Source: Beroe forskalii (taxonomy: Eukaryota; Ctenophora; Nuda; Beroida; Beroidae). Taken from it: a DNA stretch of 64,000 nucleotides. The position numbers were made by a program, and so were the translations under genes. Positions 9,741 to 22,500 of this stretch are shown here, one piece after another (the stretch's first letter is position 1; every line of letters begins with the position of its first letter). Where the stretch lies: the NCBI GenBank assembly GCA_011033025.1, contig WFMF01000005.1, positions 1,116,001 through 1,180,000 on the forward strand. Direction: 5' to 3'. The notes under the pieces are model-generated. The model worked only from the letters and a program-made list of their open reading frames with translations. It made no database searches and was not told where the DNA came from.

Positions 9741-12700
9741 AAGTCATTTACCACCTTTAAACCCTTCAAAATCCCCGTTCTCGTTTGGTTCTCATTTGGT
9801 TCTCATCCTTTCCATTTTGAAAATCTACTATGGAAAGGCCCCATTGTGGCCGTTCTGAGTGACCAATCGGGCCAAAAATTGGTATGGACACTCCTAGGGA
9901 CTATATAAACACGTTCCAACCGGTTTTGAGTCATTTTACGCAATTTTAAAATTTTCGATTTTTGTGACGAAAAAGGGCGGGCTCGGAGTCCCCGAAAGTC
10001 CAAAGTCGCCAAAAATTTGCACAAGTCATCTCCGCAATGCCTTCTACAACCCTGAACCGGTTTTGGAGTCATTTACCACCTTTAGACCCTCAAAAATCCC
10101 CGTTCTCATTTGGTTCTCATCCTTTCCATTTTGAAAATCTACTATGGAAAGGCCCCATTGTGGCCGTTCTGAGTGACCAATCGGGCCAAAAATTGGTATG
10201 GACACTCCTAGGGACTATATAAACACGTTCCAACCGGTTTTGAGTCATTTTACGCAATTTTAAAATTTTCGATTTTTGTGACGAAAAGGGCGTGGCCCGG
10301 CGTCCCCGAAAGTCCAAAGTCGCCAAAAATTTGCACAAGTCATCTCCTCAATGCCCTCTACAACCCTGAACCGGTTTTGGAGTCATTTACCACCTTTAAA
10401 CCCTTCAAAATCCCCGTTCTCATTTGGTTCTCATTTGGTTCTCATCCTTTCCATTTTGAAAATCTACTATGGAAAGGCCCCATTGTGGCCGTTCTGAGTG
10501 ACCAATCGGGCCAAAAATTGGTATGGACACTCCTAGGGACTATATAAACACGTTCCAACCGGTTTTGAGTCATTTTACGCAATTTTAAAATTTTCGATTT
10601 TTGTGACGAAAAGGGCGTGGCCCGGCGTCCCCGAAAGTCCAAAGTCGCCAAAAATTTGCACAAGTCATCTCCTCAATGCCCTCTACAACCCTGAACCGGT
10701 TTTGGAGTCATTTACCACCTTTAAACCCTTCAAAATCCCCGTTCTCATTTGGTTCTCATTAAGTCATTAGGTTCTCATCCTTTCCATTTTGAAAATCTAC
10801 TATGGAAAGGCCCCATTGTGGCAGTTCTGAGTGACCAATCGGGCCGAAAATTGGTATGGACACTCCTAGGGACTATATAAACACGTTCCAACCGGTTTTG
10901 AGTCATTTTACGCAATTTTAAAATTTTCGATTTTTGTGACGAAAAGGGCGTGGCCCGGCGTCCCCGAAAGTCCAAAGTCGCCAAAAATTTGCACAAGTCA
11001 TCTCCTCAATGCCCTCTACAACCCTGAACCGGTTTTGGAGTCATTTACCACCTTTAAACCCTTCAAAATCCCCGTTCTCATTTGGTTCTCATTTGGTTCT
11101 CATCCTTTCCATTTTGAAAATCTACTATGGAAAGGCCCCATTGTGGCCGTTCTGAGTGACCAATCGGGCCAAAAATTGGTATGGACACTCCTAGGGACTA
11201 TATAAACACGTTCCAACCGGTTTTGAGTCATTTTACGCAATTTTAAAATTTTCGATTTTTGTGACGAAAAGGGCGTGGCCCGGCGTCCCCGAAAGTCCAA
11301 AGTCGCCAAAAATTTGCACAAGTCATCTCCTCAATGCCCTCTACAACCCTGAACCGGTTTTGGAGTCATTTACCACCTTTAAACCCTTCAAAATCCCCGT
11401 TCTCATTTGGTTCTCATTTGGTTCTCATCCTTTCCATTTTGAAAATCTACTATGGAAAGGCCCCATTGTGGCCGTTCTGAGTGACCAATCGGGCCAAAAA
11501 TTGGTATGGACACTCCTAGGGACTATATAAACACGTTCCAACCGGTTTTGAGTCATTTTACGCAATTTTAAAATTTTCGATTTTTGTGACGAAAAGGGCG
11601 TGGCCCGGCGTCCCCGAAAGTCCAAAGTCGCCAAAAATTTGCACAAGTCATCTCCTCAATGCCCTCTACAACCCTGAACCGGTTTTGGAGTCATTTACCA
11701 CCTTTAAACCCTTCAAAATCCCCGTTCTCATTTGGTTCTCATTTGGTTCTCATCCTTTCCATTTTGAAAATCTACTATGGAAAGGCCCCATTGTGGCCGT
11801 TCTGAGTGACCAATCGGGCCAAAAATTGGTATGGACACTCCTAGGGACTATATAAACACGTTCCAACCGGTTTTGAGTCATTTTACGCAATTTTAAAATT
11901 TTCGATTTTTGTGACGAAAAGGGCGTGGCCCGGCGTCCCCGAAAGTCCAAAGTCGCCAAAAATTTGCACAAGTCATCTCCTCAATGCCCTCTACAACCCT
12001 GAACCGGTTTTGGAGTCATTTACCACCTTTAAACCCTTCAAAATCCCCGTTCTCATTTGGTTCTCATTTGGTTCTCATCCTTTCCATTTTGAAAATCTAC
12101 TATGGAAAGGCCCCATTGTGGCCGTTCTGAGTGACCAATCGGGCCAAAAATTGGTATGGACACTCCTAGGGACTATATAAACACGTTCCAACCGGTTTTG
12201 AGTCATTTTACGCAATTTTAAAATTTTCGATTTTTGTGTCGAAAGGGCGTGGCCCGGCGTCCCCGAAAGTCCAAAGTCGCCAAAAATTTGCACAAGTCAT
12301 CTCCTCAATGCCCTCTACAACCCTGAACCGGTTTTGGAGTCATTTACCACCTTTAAACCCTTCAAAATCCCCGTTCTCATTTGGTTCTCATTTGGTTCTC
12401 ATCCTTTCCATTTTGAAAATCTACTATGGAAAGGCCCCATTGTGGCCGTTCTGAGTGACCAATCGGGCCAAAAATTGGTATGGACACTCCTAGGGACTAT
12501 ATAAACACGTTCCAACCGGTTTTGAGTCATTTTACGCAATTTTAAAATTTTCGATTTTTGTGACGAAAGGGCGTGGCCCGGCGTCCCCGAAAGTCCAAAG
12601 TCGCCAAAAATTTGCACAAGTCATCTCCTCAATGCCCTCTACAACCCTGAACCGGTTTTGGAGTCATTTACCACCTTTAAACCCTTCAAAATCCCCGTTC

Positions 12701-15700
12701 TCATTTGGTTCTCATTTGGTTCTCATCCTTTCCATTTTGAAAATCTACTATGGAAAGGCCCCATTGTGGCCGTTCTGAGTGACCAATCGGGCCAAAAATT
12801 GGTATGGACACTCCTAGGGACTATATAAACACGTTCCAACCGGTTTTGAGTCATTTTACGCAATTTTAAAATTTTCGATTTTTGTGACGAAAGGGCGTGG
12901 CCCGGCGTCCCCGAAAGTCCAAAGTCGCCAAAAATTTGCACAAGTCATCTCCTCAATGCCCTCTACAACCCTGAACCGGTTTTGGAGTCATTTACCACCT
13001 TTAAACCCTTCAAAATCCCCGTTCTCATTTGGTTCTCATTTGGTTCTCATCCTTTCCATTTTGAAAATCTACTATGGAAAGGCCCCATTGTGGCCGTTCT
13101 GAGTGACCAATCGGGCCAAAAATTGGTATGGACACTCCTAGGGACTATATAAACACGTTCCAACCGGTTTTGAGTCATTTTACGCAATTTTAAAATTTTC
13201 GATTTTTGTGACGAAAAGGGCGTGGCCCGGCGTCCCCGAAAGTCCAAAGTCGCCAAAAATTTGCACAAGTCATCTCCTCAATGCCCTCTACAACCCTGAA
13301 CCGGTTTTGGAGTCATTTACCACCTTTAAACCCTTCAAAATCCCCGTTCTCATTTGGTTCTCATTTGGTTCTCATCCTTTCCATTTTGAAAATCTACTAT
13401 GGAAAGGCCCCATTGTGGCCGTTCTGAGTGACCAATCGGGCCAAAAATTGGTATGGACACTCCTAGGGACTATATAAACACGTTCCAACCGGTTTTGAGT
13501 CATTTTACGCAATTTTAAAATTTTCGATTTTTGTGACGAAAAGGGCGTGGCCCGGCGTCCCCGAAAGTCCAAAGTCGCCAAAAATTTGCACAAGTCATCT
13601 CCTCAATGCCCTCTACAACCCTGAACCGGTTTTGGAGTCATTTACCACCTTTAAACCCTTCAAAATCCCCGTTCTCATTTGGTTCTCATTTGGTTCTCAT
13701 CCTTTCCATTTTGAAAATCTACTATGGAAAGGCCCCATTGTGGCCGTTCTGAGTGACCAATCGGGCCAAAAATTGGTATGGACACTCCTAGGGACTATAT
13801 AAACACGTTCCAACCGGTTTTGAGTCATTTTACGCAATTTTAAAATTTTCGATTTTTGTGACGAAAGGGCGTGGCCCGGCGTCCCCGAAAGTCCAAAGTC
13901 GCCAAAAATTTGCACAAGTCATCTCCTCAATGCCCTCTACAACCCTGAACCGGTTTTGGAGTCATTTACCACCTTTAAACCCTTCAAAATCCCCGTTCTC
14001 ATTTGGTTCTCATTTGGTTCTCATCCTTTCCATTTTGAAAATCTACTATGGAAAGGCCCCATTGTGGCCGTTCTGAGTGACCAATCGGGCCAAAAATTGG
14101 TATGGACACTCCTAGGGACTATATAAACACGTTCCAACCGGTTTTGAGTCATTTTACGCAATTTTAAAATTTTCGATTTTTGTGTCGAAAGGGCGTGGCC
14201 CGGCGTCCCCGAAAGTCCAAAGTCGCCAAAAATTTGCACAAGTCATCTCCTCAATGCCCTCTACAACCCTGAACCGGTTTTGGAGTCATTTACCACCTTT
14301 AAACCCTTCAAAATCCCCGTTCTCATTTGGTTCTCATTTGGTTCTCATCCTTTCCATTTTGAAAATCTACTATGGAAAGGCCCCATTGTGGCCGTTCTGA
14401 GTGACCAATCGGGCCAAAAATTGGTATGGACACTCCTAGGGACTATATAAACACGTTCCAACCGGTTTTGAGTCATTTTACGCAATTTTAAAATTTTCGA
14501 TTTTTGTGACGAAAAGGGCGTGGCCCGGCGTCCCCGAAAGTCCAAAGTCGCCAAAAATTTGCACAAGTCATCTCCTCAATGCCCTCTACAACCCTGAACC
14601 GGTTTTGGAGTCATTTACCACCTTTAAACCCTTCAAAATCCCCGTTCTCATTTGGTTCTCATTTGGTTCTCATCCTTTCCATTTTGAAAATCTACTATGG
14701 AAAGGCCCCATTGTGGCCGTTCTGAGTGACCAATCGGGCCAAAAATTGGTATGGACACTCCTAGGGACTATATAAACACGTTCCAACCGGTTTTGAGTCA
14801 TTTTACGCAATTTTAAAATTTTCGATTTTTGTGACGAAAAGGGCGTGGCCCGGCGTCCCCGAAAGTCCAAAGTCGCCAAAAATTTGCACAAGTCATCTCC
14901 TCAATGCCCTCTACAACCCTGAACCGGTTTTGGAGTCATTTACCACCTTTAAACCCTTCAAAATCCCCGTTCTCATTTGGTTCTCATCCTTTCCATTTTG
15001 AAAATCTACTATGGAAAGGCCCCATTGTGGCCGTTCTGAGTGACCAATCGGGCCAAAAATTGGTATGGACACTCCTAGGGACTATATAAACACGTTCCAA
15101 CCGGTTTTGAGTCATTTTACGCAATTTTAAAATTTTCGATTTTTGTGACGAAAAGGGCGTGGCCCGGCGTCCCCGAAAGTCCAAAGTCGCCAAAAATTTT
15201 CACAAGTCATCTCCTCAATGCCCTCTACAACCCTGAACCGGTTTTGGAGTCATTTACCACCTTTAAACCCTTCAAAATCCCCGTTCTCATTTGGTTCTCA
15301 TTTGGTTCTCATCCTTTCCATTTTGAAAATCTACTATGGAAAGGCCCCATTGTGGCCGTTCTGAGTGACCAATCGGGCCAAAAATTGGTATGGACACTCC
15401 TAGGGACTATATAAACACGTTCCAACCGGTTTTGAGTCATTTTACGCAATTTTAAAATTTTCGATTTTTGTGACGAAAGGGCGTGGCCCGGCGTCCCCGA
15501 AAGTCCAAAGTCGCCAAAAATTTGCACAAGTCATCTCCTCAATGCCCTCTACAACCCTGAACCGGTTTTGGAGTCATTTACCACCTTTAAACCCTTCAAA
15601 ATCCCCGTTCTCATTTGGTTCTCATTTGGTTCTCATCCTTTCCATTTTGAAAATCTACTATGGAAAGGCCCCATTGTGGCCGTTCTGAGTGACCAATCGG

Positions 15701-16793
15701 GCCAAAAATTGGTATGGACACTCCTAGGGACTATATAAACACGTTCCAACCGGTTTTGAGTCATTTTACGCAATTTTAAAATTTTCGATTTTTGTGACGA
15801 AAAGGGCGTGGCCCGGCGTCCCCGAAAGTCCAAAGTCGCCAAAAATTTGCACAAGTCATCTCCTCAATGCCCTCTACAACCCTGAACCGGTTTTGGAGTC
15901 ATTTACCACCTTTAAACCCTTCAAAATCCCCGTTCTCATTTGGTTCTCATTTGGTTCTCATCCTTTCCATTTTGAAAATCTACTATGGAAAGGCCCCATT
16001 GTGGCCGTTCTGAGTGACCAATCGGGCCAAAAATTGGTATGGACACTCCTAGGGACTATATAAACACGTTCCAACCGGTTTTGAGTCATTTTACGCAATT
16101 TTAAAATTTTCGATTTTTGTGACGAAAAGGGCGTGGCCCGGCGTCCCCGAAAGTCCAAAGTCGCCAAAAATTTGCACAAGTCATCTCCTCAATGCCCTCT
16201 ACAACCCTGAACCGGTTTTGGAGTCATTTACCACCTTTAAACCCTTCAAAATCCCCGTTCTCATTTGGTTCTCATTTGGTTCTCATCCTTTCCATTTTGA
16301 AAATCTACTATGGAAAGGCCCCATTGTGGCCGTTCTGAGTGACCAATCGGGCCAAAAATTGGTATGGACACTCCTAGGGACTATATAAACACGTTCCAAC
16401 CGGTTTTGAGTCATTTTACGCAATTTTAAAATTTTCGATTTTTGTGACGAAAAGGGCGTGGCCCGGCGTCCCCGAAAGTCCAAAGTCGCCAAAAATTTGC
16501 ACAAGTCATCTCCTCAATGCCCTCTACAACCCTGAACCGGTTTTGGAGTCATTTACCACCTTTAAACCCTTCAAAATCCCCGTTCTCATTTGGTTCTCAT
16601 TTGGTTCTCATCCTTTCCATTTTGAAAATCTACTATGGAAAGGCCCCATTGTGGCCGTTCTGAGTGACCAATCGGGCCAAAAATTGGTATGGACACTCCT
16701 AGGGACTATATAAACACGTTCCAACCGGTTTTGAGTCATTTTACGCAATTTTAAAATTTTCGATTTTGTGACGAAAAGGGCGTGGCCCGGCGC
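9741..16793 (-). repeat. Satellite of about 325-bp units, inverted block (about 22 units)
   Basis: Copies of the same unit in reverse orientation recur with spacings of mostly 324-325 bp (for example unit landmarks at 10117, 10442, 10775, 11100, 11425, and on to 16608). Two spacings differ: 333 bp near 10760, where AAGTCATTAG is inserted, and 314 bp near 14984, which lacks one GAGAACCAAAT copy. Interior units are almost identical, so homogenisation is recent or ongoing. The right edge ends abruptly at about 16793 inside a unit. Variant A-runs (CGAAAAGGGCG or CGAAAGGGCG) and a GTGTCGAAAGG variant mark sub-families. Confidence 0.95.
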
Positions 16794-17335
16794 TTCCAAA
16801 TCCTTTCCAAATAGGCGAATTCACTTACTCCGTACATTCACGACTAATTTGCAGTTGTGGCCAGTAGATGTTCGAGCTCAAAATTGTCACAAAAATTACA
16901 GGTCAGTGCGTACGTAGCTCGACACAAGCAAGCCGATACCTAATGCTGTTTCCGAGAAAATACAGAACTGAGATATTAAGTTTCACTTGCATTTTACTAA
17001 CCATGTAGCATGTATTTATGTTACGGTAAGGTGCAGTGATATGACGTCATATCTTAGTGCCATTGCTTGACATAGTAACTTAGTAAAAGCCACAGAGTGG
17101 GAGGGGACAGAGAGAGCCCTCCAGGCTCCAGCGGTACAGACATGATGATACTTTAATTAACGGAATCAGACGGAATTCATATAAAGTTAATGTAAAAATT
17201 GTGACATAAATCTAAATAAACCTCAAGCCGGATCATGTAAAAATTGTGACAATTTTGTGACAATAATGCCCGAACACCTTCTCGTTGTGGCACAGTAGGA
17301 CATAAATCGAAAGTGTACCAAGAATACTGCCGAAA
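16794..17335. other. Intergenic, no gene seen
   Basis: Sequence between the satellite and the next inverted repeat. There is no exon-like frame and no repeat apart from two short GTAAAAATTGTGACA-like echoes near 17190-17260. Confidence 0.5.
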
Positions 17336-17990
17336 GTAAGGTGTTTTGGTACAACAATTTTGCGAAAACTACTAGTCAGATTTTAAAGAAACTTTTCAGT
17401 TAAGTCAAGCTTGACCCAAAGAACATAGAAACGTCAAAAAATTGGTAGGTCTATGTGCTAACTTTCGAGATATAATCCAACACATGGAAATGTTATTTTA
17501 GCGACTTTTACGGCATTTTGGTACATCGATTACTCGAAAACTGGTCGTCACATTTTTATGAGAAATTCCAATTAGGTCGACCATGGCCCAACTAACATAA
17601 AAACGTCAAAAAATTGGGTGGTTTATGAGCTAACGTCCGAGCTATAACAAAACAAAAGAAAATGGTATTTCCTTGTGTTCGGGGATATCTCGAAATTTAG
17701 CATATAGACCCCTCTATTTTTTGACAGTTTTATGTTCTTCTAGTCATGCTCGACCTAACTGGAAAGTTTTATCAAAATGTGACGACCAGTTTTCAAGCAA
17801 TCGTTGTACCAAAATACTGAGAAAATCGCTAAAATTATATTTTCTTGTGTTTGAATATAGCTCGTAAGTTAGCATATAGACCCCTAATTTTTGACGGTTA
17901 TATGTTCTTTGGGTCATGCTTGAGCTAACTGGAAAGTTTCATCAAAATGTGACGACTAATTTTCGGGTTACATACACTTGTACCAAATCC
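17336..17990. repeat. Head-to-head repeat, four units of about 165-180 bp (two forward, two inverted)
   Basis: Forward units at about 17340-17510 and 17515-17670 share TTTTGGTACA, CGAAAACT, AACGTCAAAAAATTGG and a purine-rich end (GAAAATG). Inverted copies occupy about 17675-17830 and 17835-17985, with matching CCAATTTTTTGACGTT-type blocks in reverse complement. The centre is near 17672. No open frame of note; it could fold into a long hairpin. Confidence 0.75.
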
Positions 17991-18594
17991 CATAATTTGG
18001 TACACTTGGTACACTAGGTCCCTCTCTTGTGGCAAATTTTGACGCAACCGATTTTCTTCCAAGGCAGACTTCTGTCTTTCAACTTTATTAGTGCGCACAA
18101 AGGGCGGTGTATTTCCAAGAGAGTATTAGACGGTGCAGTGAATTTCAATGAGACATTGCGGCGCAATTCCGTGAGACAGTTTGGCGCACTTTCATCAAAA
18201 ATGTGCGGCGCACACTAAAGATTATACCTCATTACCAGCTGATGCCAAGGCCCAGAAAAATTAAAACAACCCCTTCATCGAGAATTTAAAACTATATAAT
18301 CGATTGATTGTTTCTATATACATGAGTATTGAATACACTATATGAGAAGATGTTAAAATAATCTGTATTTGCTGAAATTAATAAATAAACTTGAAACTCA
18401 CTATAAACTTAACAATAGTAACATAACTCAAGCTACATAGTACGATAATATTATGATACATAGTAAGATACGTAGGATATTGGTATATACAATTAAAATT
18501 ACATGAAGAAACGTCGTTAACTGATTTGAAAACTATTGTCTGAAGTTACATATCACCCGTCCTGACTCTCCACGATCAGATTACGGTCATACAA
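17991..18594. other. Intergenic, no gene seen
   Basis: Includes diverged copies of the GAGACAGTGCGGCGCACTT motif near 18148-18210, otherwise AT-rich sequence without a recognisable gene. Confidence 0.5.
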
Positions 18595-18720
18595 GCGAAT
18601 TACTGCGGGAGACTCCCGGGAGTCCTCCGAGAGTCCTCCGGGAGTACTCCGGGGGACTCCCGTAGGACTCCCGGAGTACTCCCGCATTACTTCCGGGAGT
18701 CTCCCGCATTAATTCGCTCG
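18595..18720. repeat. GC-rich palindromic minisatellite (GGGAGTCCTCC family)
   Basis: Short units such as GGGAGACTCCC, GGGAGTCCTCC and GGGAGTACTCC alternate with their reverse complements, and the whole block is bounded by GAATTACTGCGGGAG and CTCCCGCATTAATTC. That makes it a nested palindrome about 120 bp long in AT-rich surroundings. Confidence 0.75.
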
Positions 18721-19111
18721 TATGAACCAGATCACGCCTGCAAAAAGGGGGCACAGACTGAAAACATCTGGTAGAAGTAGAAACCAAGCGTCATCCCAGT
18801 TTCCTAGTTACAGGATATTCTAAATAAATCATGACTATTTTCGGCTCCGAAAATATCAAATACTGTATTCATTTTGCATTCACTTTTATATTCATTTCTC
18901 TAACACGAAAGTCCTGGAAAATCTTTGCAAGTAAGAGACAATATAATTAAGTGGTAATATAAAAAACACATAACTAGAATCTAAAACTTTTGTTAAGAAC
19001 TTCAACTAAGCAGTGAGCAGCCTTGTAAAGTTAATCTAATTCTAAATCAGGGATGAAAGATTCAGATATTCATTGATCAGCTCACCTACCTTGCTGGACA
19101 GTAATCACGGA

Positions 19112-19400
19112 AATAACGAACCTTCACGCTTGATCCTGCAACTACAAATTTTCAACAAAAATTCGGAATTTTTGGCTCGATTTGTCACATTTTCTTCCGT
19201 GATTGAATTTAACATTATTCAATATTTTTTGTTAATTTATGGTTAATTTCCATATTGCAGTTACTAAGCATGAAAGAGGAGTATATTTTCCTGAAGCATG
19301 AAAAGATGTATAAGAATTTTTATCATTAGTGCGTCTAAAGAGATGAAGTCTTTACCCTAGAAAATCATGGACACTAATATCACTTTTCACGCTGTAGATA
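19112..19400. repeat. Dispersed repeat, copy 1
   Basis: This stretch matches 27980-28215 in direct orientation, sharing CACGCTTGATCCTG, AAATTTTCAACAAAAATTCG, AATTTCCATATTGCAGTTAC and GAGATGAAGTC-like blocks with many differences. It is an old interspersed repeat of unknown class, non-coding, just downstream of the stop codon of the receptor gene. Confidence 0.6.
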
Positions 19401-19561
19401 AGTTAGATAATATTATATACGTTTCTCTCAAAATCGAAATATATGATTGTGCTCAAAATTTTTGAGTCATGATTGCGCTCAAACTTGTATCATTGTATTG
19501 ATGCATGTCGATAGTTTGTTAGATAATGTCTCTTCAGCACGGATTGAGCTCCCCAGCTCCT

Positions 19562-22500
19562 TCACGCGTTCTGCTCCTTCACTTCGGAGGTTTCCGGCTC
19601 CTCTGCAGAATTCTCGGGAGAGACACGCGACGAAGCAGCAGGGTTAGATACAACCATCATCGGCATGGTTCTCTCTCGCTGTGCTGTACTCAGCTGCACT
19701 CGGTCCTGAGGTATGATGAGGTGAAGATACTATACTTGATAAGGATATATAGGAGGAGAGATAAAGGGTATCTAAGTTCCGTGCATAGATGTGCAAAAAC
19801 AGTCAGCGTTACTACATGAACTGCATCTCGTAACAGTAAGGCTTACCTTCATCCCAGAGCGACCAACGCGAATAAGGACAGTGATGAACATGATAAGCCA
19901 CATGATAACAAGAATAGCATTGAGAACCAGCATCGTGTAAGTGAGTCCATCAGTGTCCTGAAGATAATCAACACTTAAGCACAACCAATTATGATAATGA
20001 AACTATAAGTTTTTGGTAGGTTCTCACGGAATAATTGACAACAAAATGCTAATCGGAAAGTTGGGAACTGAACACTAGGTTGAATGACACCTTGTCGATT
20101 CCTGTCATTGGCTGTTATAGCTGTTGGAGTACTAGAAGTAAAACCTTCAAAATAAAAGACGGGAGGTCGTCAAATCCCCGATCAAGGTCGATAAGTCCAA
20201 TGGCAGGATCCCAAGTTGTCAATAACTGGAAGGTAAAGCAGTACTCACTGTCAGAAGATCCGGGCTGACACCGTCGATTAGTCCGTATATCTGGATGATA
20301 GCAACGAGGACTGTGGCCGTGATCTCGAACAAGTTGCACCAATTGTTGAGGAACGAGACCAGTCTGCCTCGGTCAGATAAGGAGCTGAAGATGTGGAAAC
20401 TGTTAGTGCACGGAAAAATGTATTAGTTTTACGACAAATGTATTAGTTTTACGACAAATGTATGGGATGAAGCCCAAAAAACCAAAAAAACCAAAAAAAC
20501 CTAGCCCAGGCCTTGGTTTTTTTTTTTTGGTTTTTTGGTTTTTTTGGTTTTTTTGGTATTTTTGGTTTTTTTTTGTTTTTTTTGGGGTTTTTTCAAAAAT
20601 TTTGACTTTTCATGCCAATATGGATTGTTGATGCTATTAATGTGTTGTTATTGATATTACTATAGTTTCAAACAATATTCGTTAGTTTTATCGATGTTTT
20701 GGGTGATTTGTGGTGTTTTATATGACATAATCAGTACATTAAGGCATTGTTTTGGTGAACTATCAGCAAAGCACTGCTCAAGAGTTGCCGAGGGTCAGCC
20801 AGCATGATCAGCAGGGGGTTAATAGTGGTCAGACTTGAATCACCAGGCCAGGGGGCCACTCAGTGCTTAAATAAGGACATAGGGGCCCTGCAAACTGCCA
20901 AGTGCTAGTGAACCAGGGGTTTCTTAGGGCTCACTGGTTTGCTCATGGCTGATAAAGTTCAGACTAGTGTCATCTGAGATCAACAAGGTGTTTTGGAAAA
21001 GTCACCATTTCAAAGGATAGCCAAGGGTCGCCAGGGAGACAGTCACTTATGATTGTCCAATATCAAGGTACTGTAATGGTCAGAAGGAGCCAGGAGTTAG
21101 ACAAGGTTAAGCAACGGGTCGCCATGCTACTATGGGATCAAAAGGCTTTTGAGGGAAGAAGTTGAGTGAGGACAATCAAGACATCAGAATAATCACTCAT
21201 TCAGTTGTTATTAAGGGACAGCCAAGGTTCAGCATGAAGTCAGCCAATGGTCATGAAGGGACCACTATTGCAGTCAGAAGAGGCAAGAAGGTCACTCAGG
21301 TTTTAACTTCTTGCTAGGGGTAAGTGAAACTTCAAATAGGTATCAGGAAAAGGTCAGTCAAATTTTCTCTGGGGTTGGTAAGGGTTTGCCAAGTGCAGTT
21401 TCGCCCTTGATTCACCTACTCAAAGCAAAAAGAAATATTTCCTGTGTACTGGCGGTATATAATATGCAACTTATGTCCATGCTGGAGTGGAGAGAACCTA
21501 CATGTCTTTAATGAGCCATGCAGCTAGGACATCCACCACATTCAGCCAGGCAAGACTCTTGCCTGGCTGAATGTGGTGGTCCTAGCTGCATGGCTCATTA
21601 AACAAGGAACTGAAAACCGTAGGGCTCCATACAGGGCTAGCGCTGCACCTTCTGGTAATAATGTTGCGATGTATATGCCTTTAGTTATAATATGCTCAAA
21701 ATTAAGGGCCGTAAAGTATCCCCAGGGGTTAGGGTCACTCAGTCAGGTAGTGTTAGGATATGATTGTCTTGGTTCAGCAGGGAGGAATGTTAGGCCCAAA
21801 AAAGGTCTTCCAGGACTCAATAAAGCAGGAGCAATAAAGCTGAGGATCAGCCTAAGTATGTACATAAAATACAATTGACAAGAAGCTCAGATAAGCTCAT
21901 AACTCTATAATAAGGACCATGTTCAAACAGCTTTTGATAAACATTTATGTCCTAGAACAGTAATATGACCCCTTAGGCTAAGCTCGATTGGACCTGATTT
22001 GGAAAAAGTACCCACCAGACTCCAGTGTAAGGAGTTAAGGACCAATTTCAGAACAATAAGATGAGTGAAAATATTCAATTATATTCAGTAACTTACACAA
22101 TTGTAGGTCGTTTAGGCTACATACCAAGCTCCTGTGGATCTACAGTCATATGGTAGACATCATAAAACAATCGAATTTTAACCTAAAAATCGTTTGGAAA
22201 GGTGCTAGAAATTAATAAAATGTAACCCAAAAAAAACCAAAAAAAACCTAAAAAACCAAAAAAAACCTAGCCCAAGAATCGGAAAAGTAGGGTGGGGCTT
22301 GGTTTTTTTGCATTTCAGTATTGTCTGACAAAGAATGAAAATGAGAAAAGAAAGGAATCGTTAGCCTCAGCTTACACTCAGAATCGTCGGGTAGAGATAG
22401 AGGGTTTCATGCAAATGAACCACGATTATATATCGTATTTTAATATTTTAACCAGTAGGCTATAAGTGAGAATAAAATTTGCATAAACTCAACCTCTTTG

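Noticed and set aside
8258-16799. Dozens of 60-90 codon frames with near-identical proteins on both strands
   Set aside because: They recur once per satellite unit on both strands, change with one-base A-run variants and have no domain. They are by-products of an AT-poor-in-stops repeat, not a gene family.
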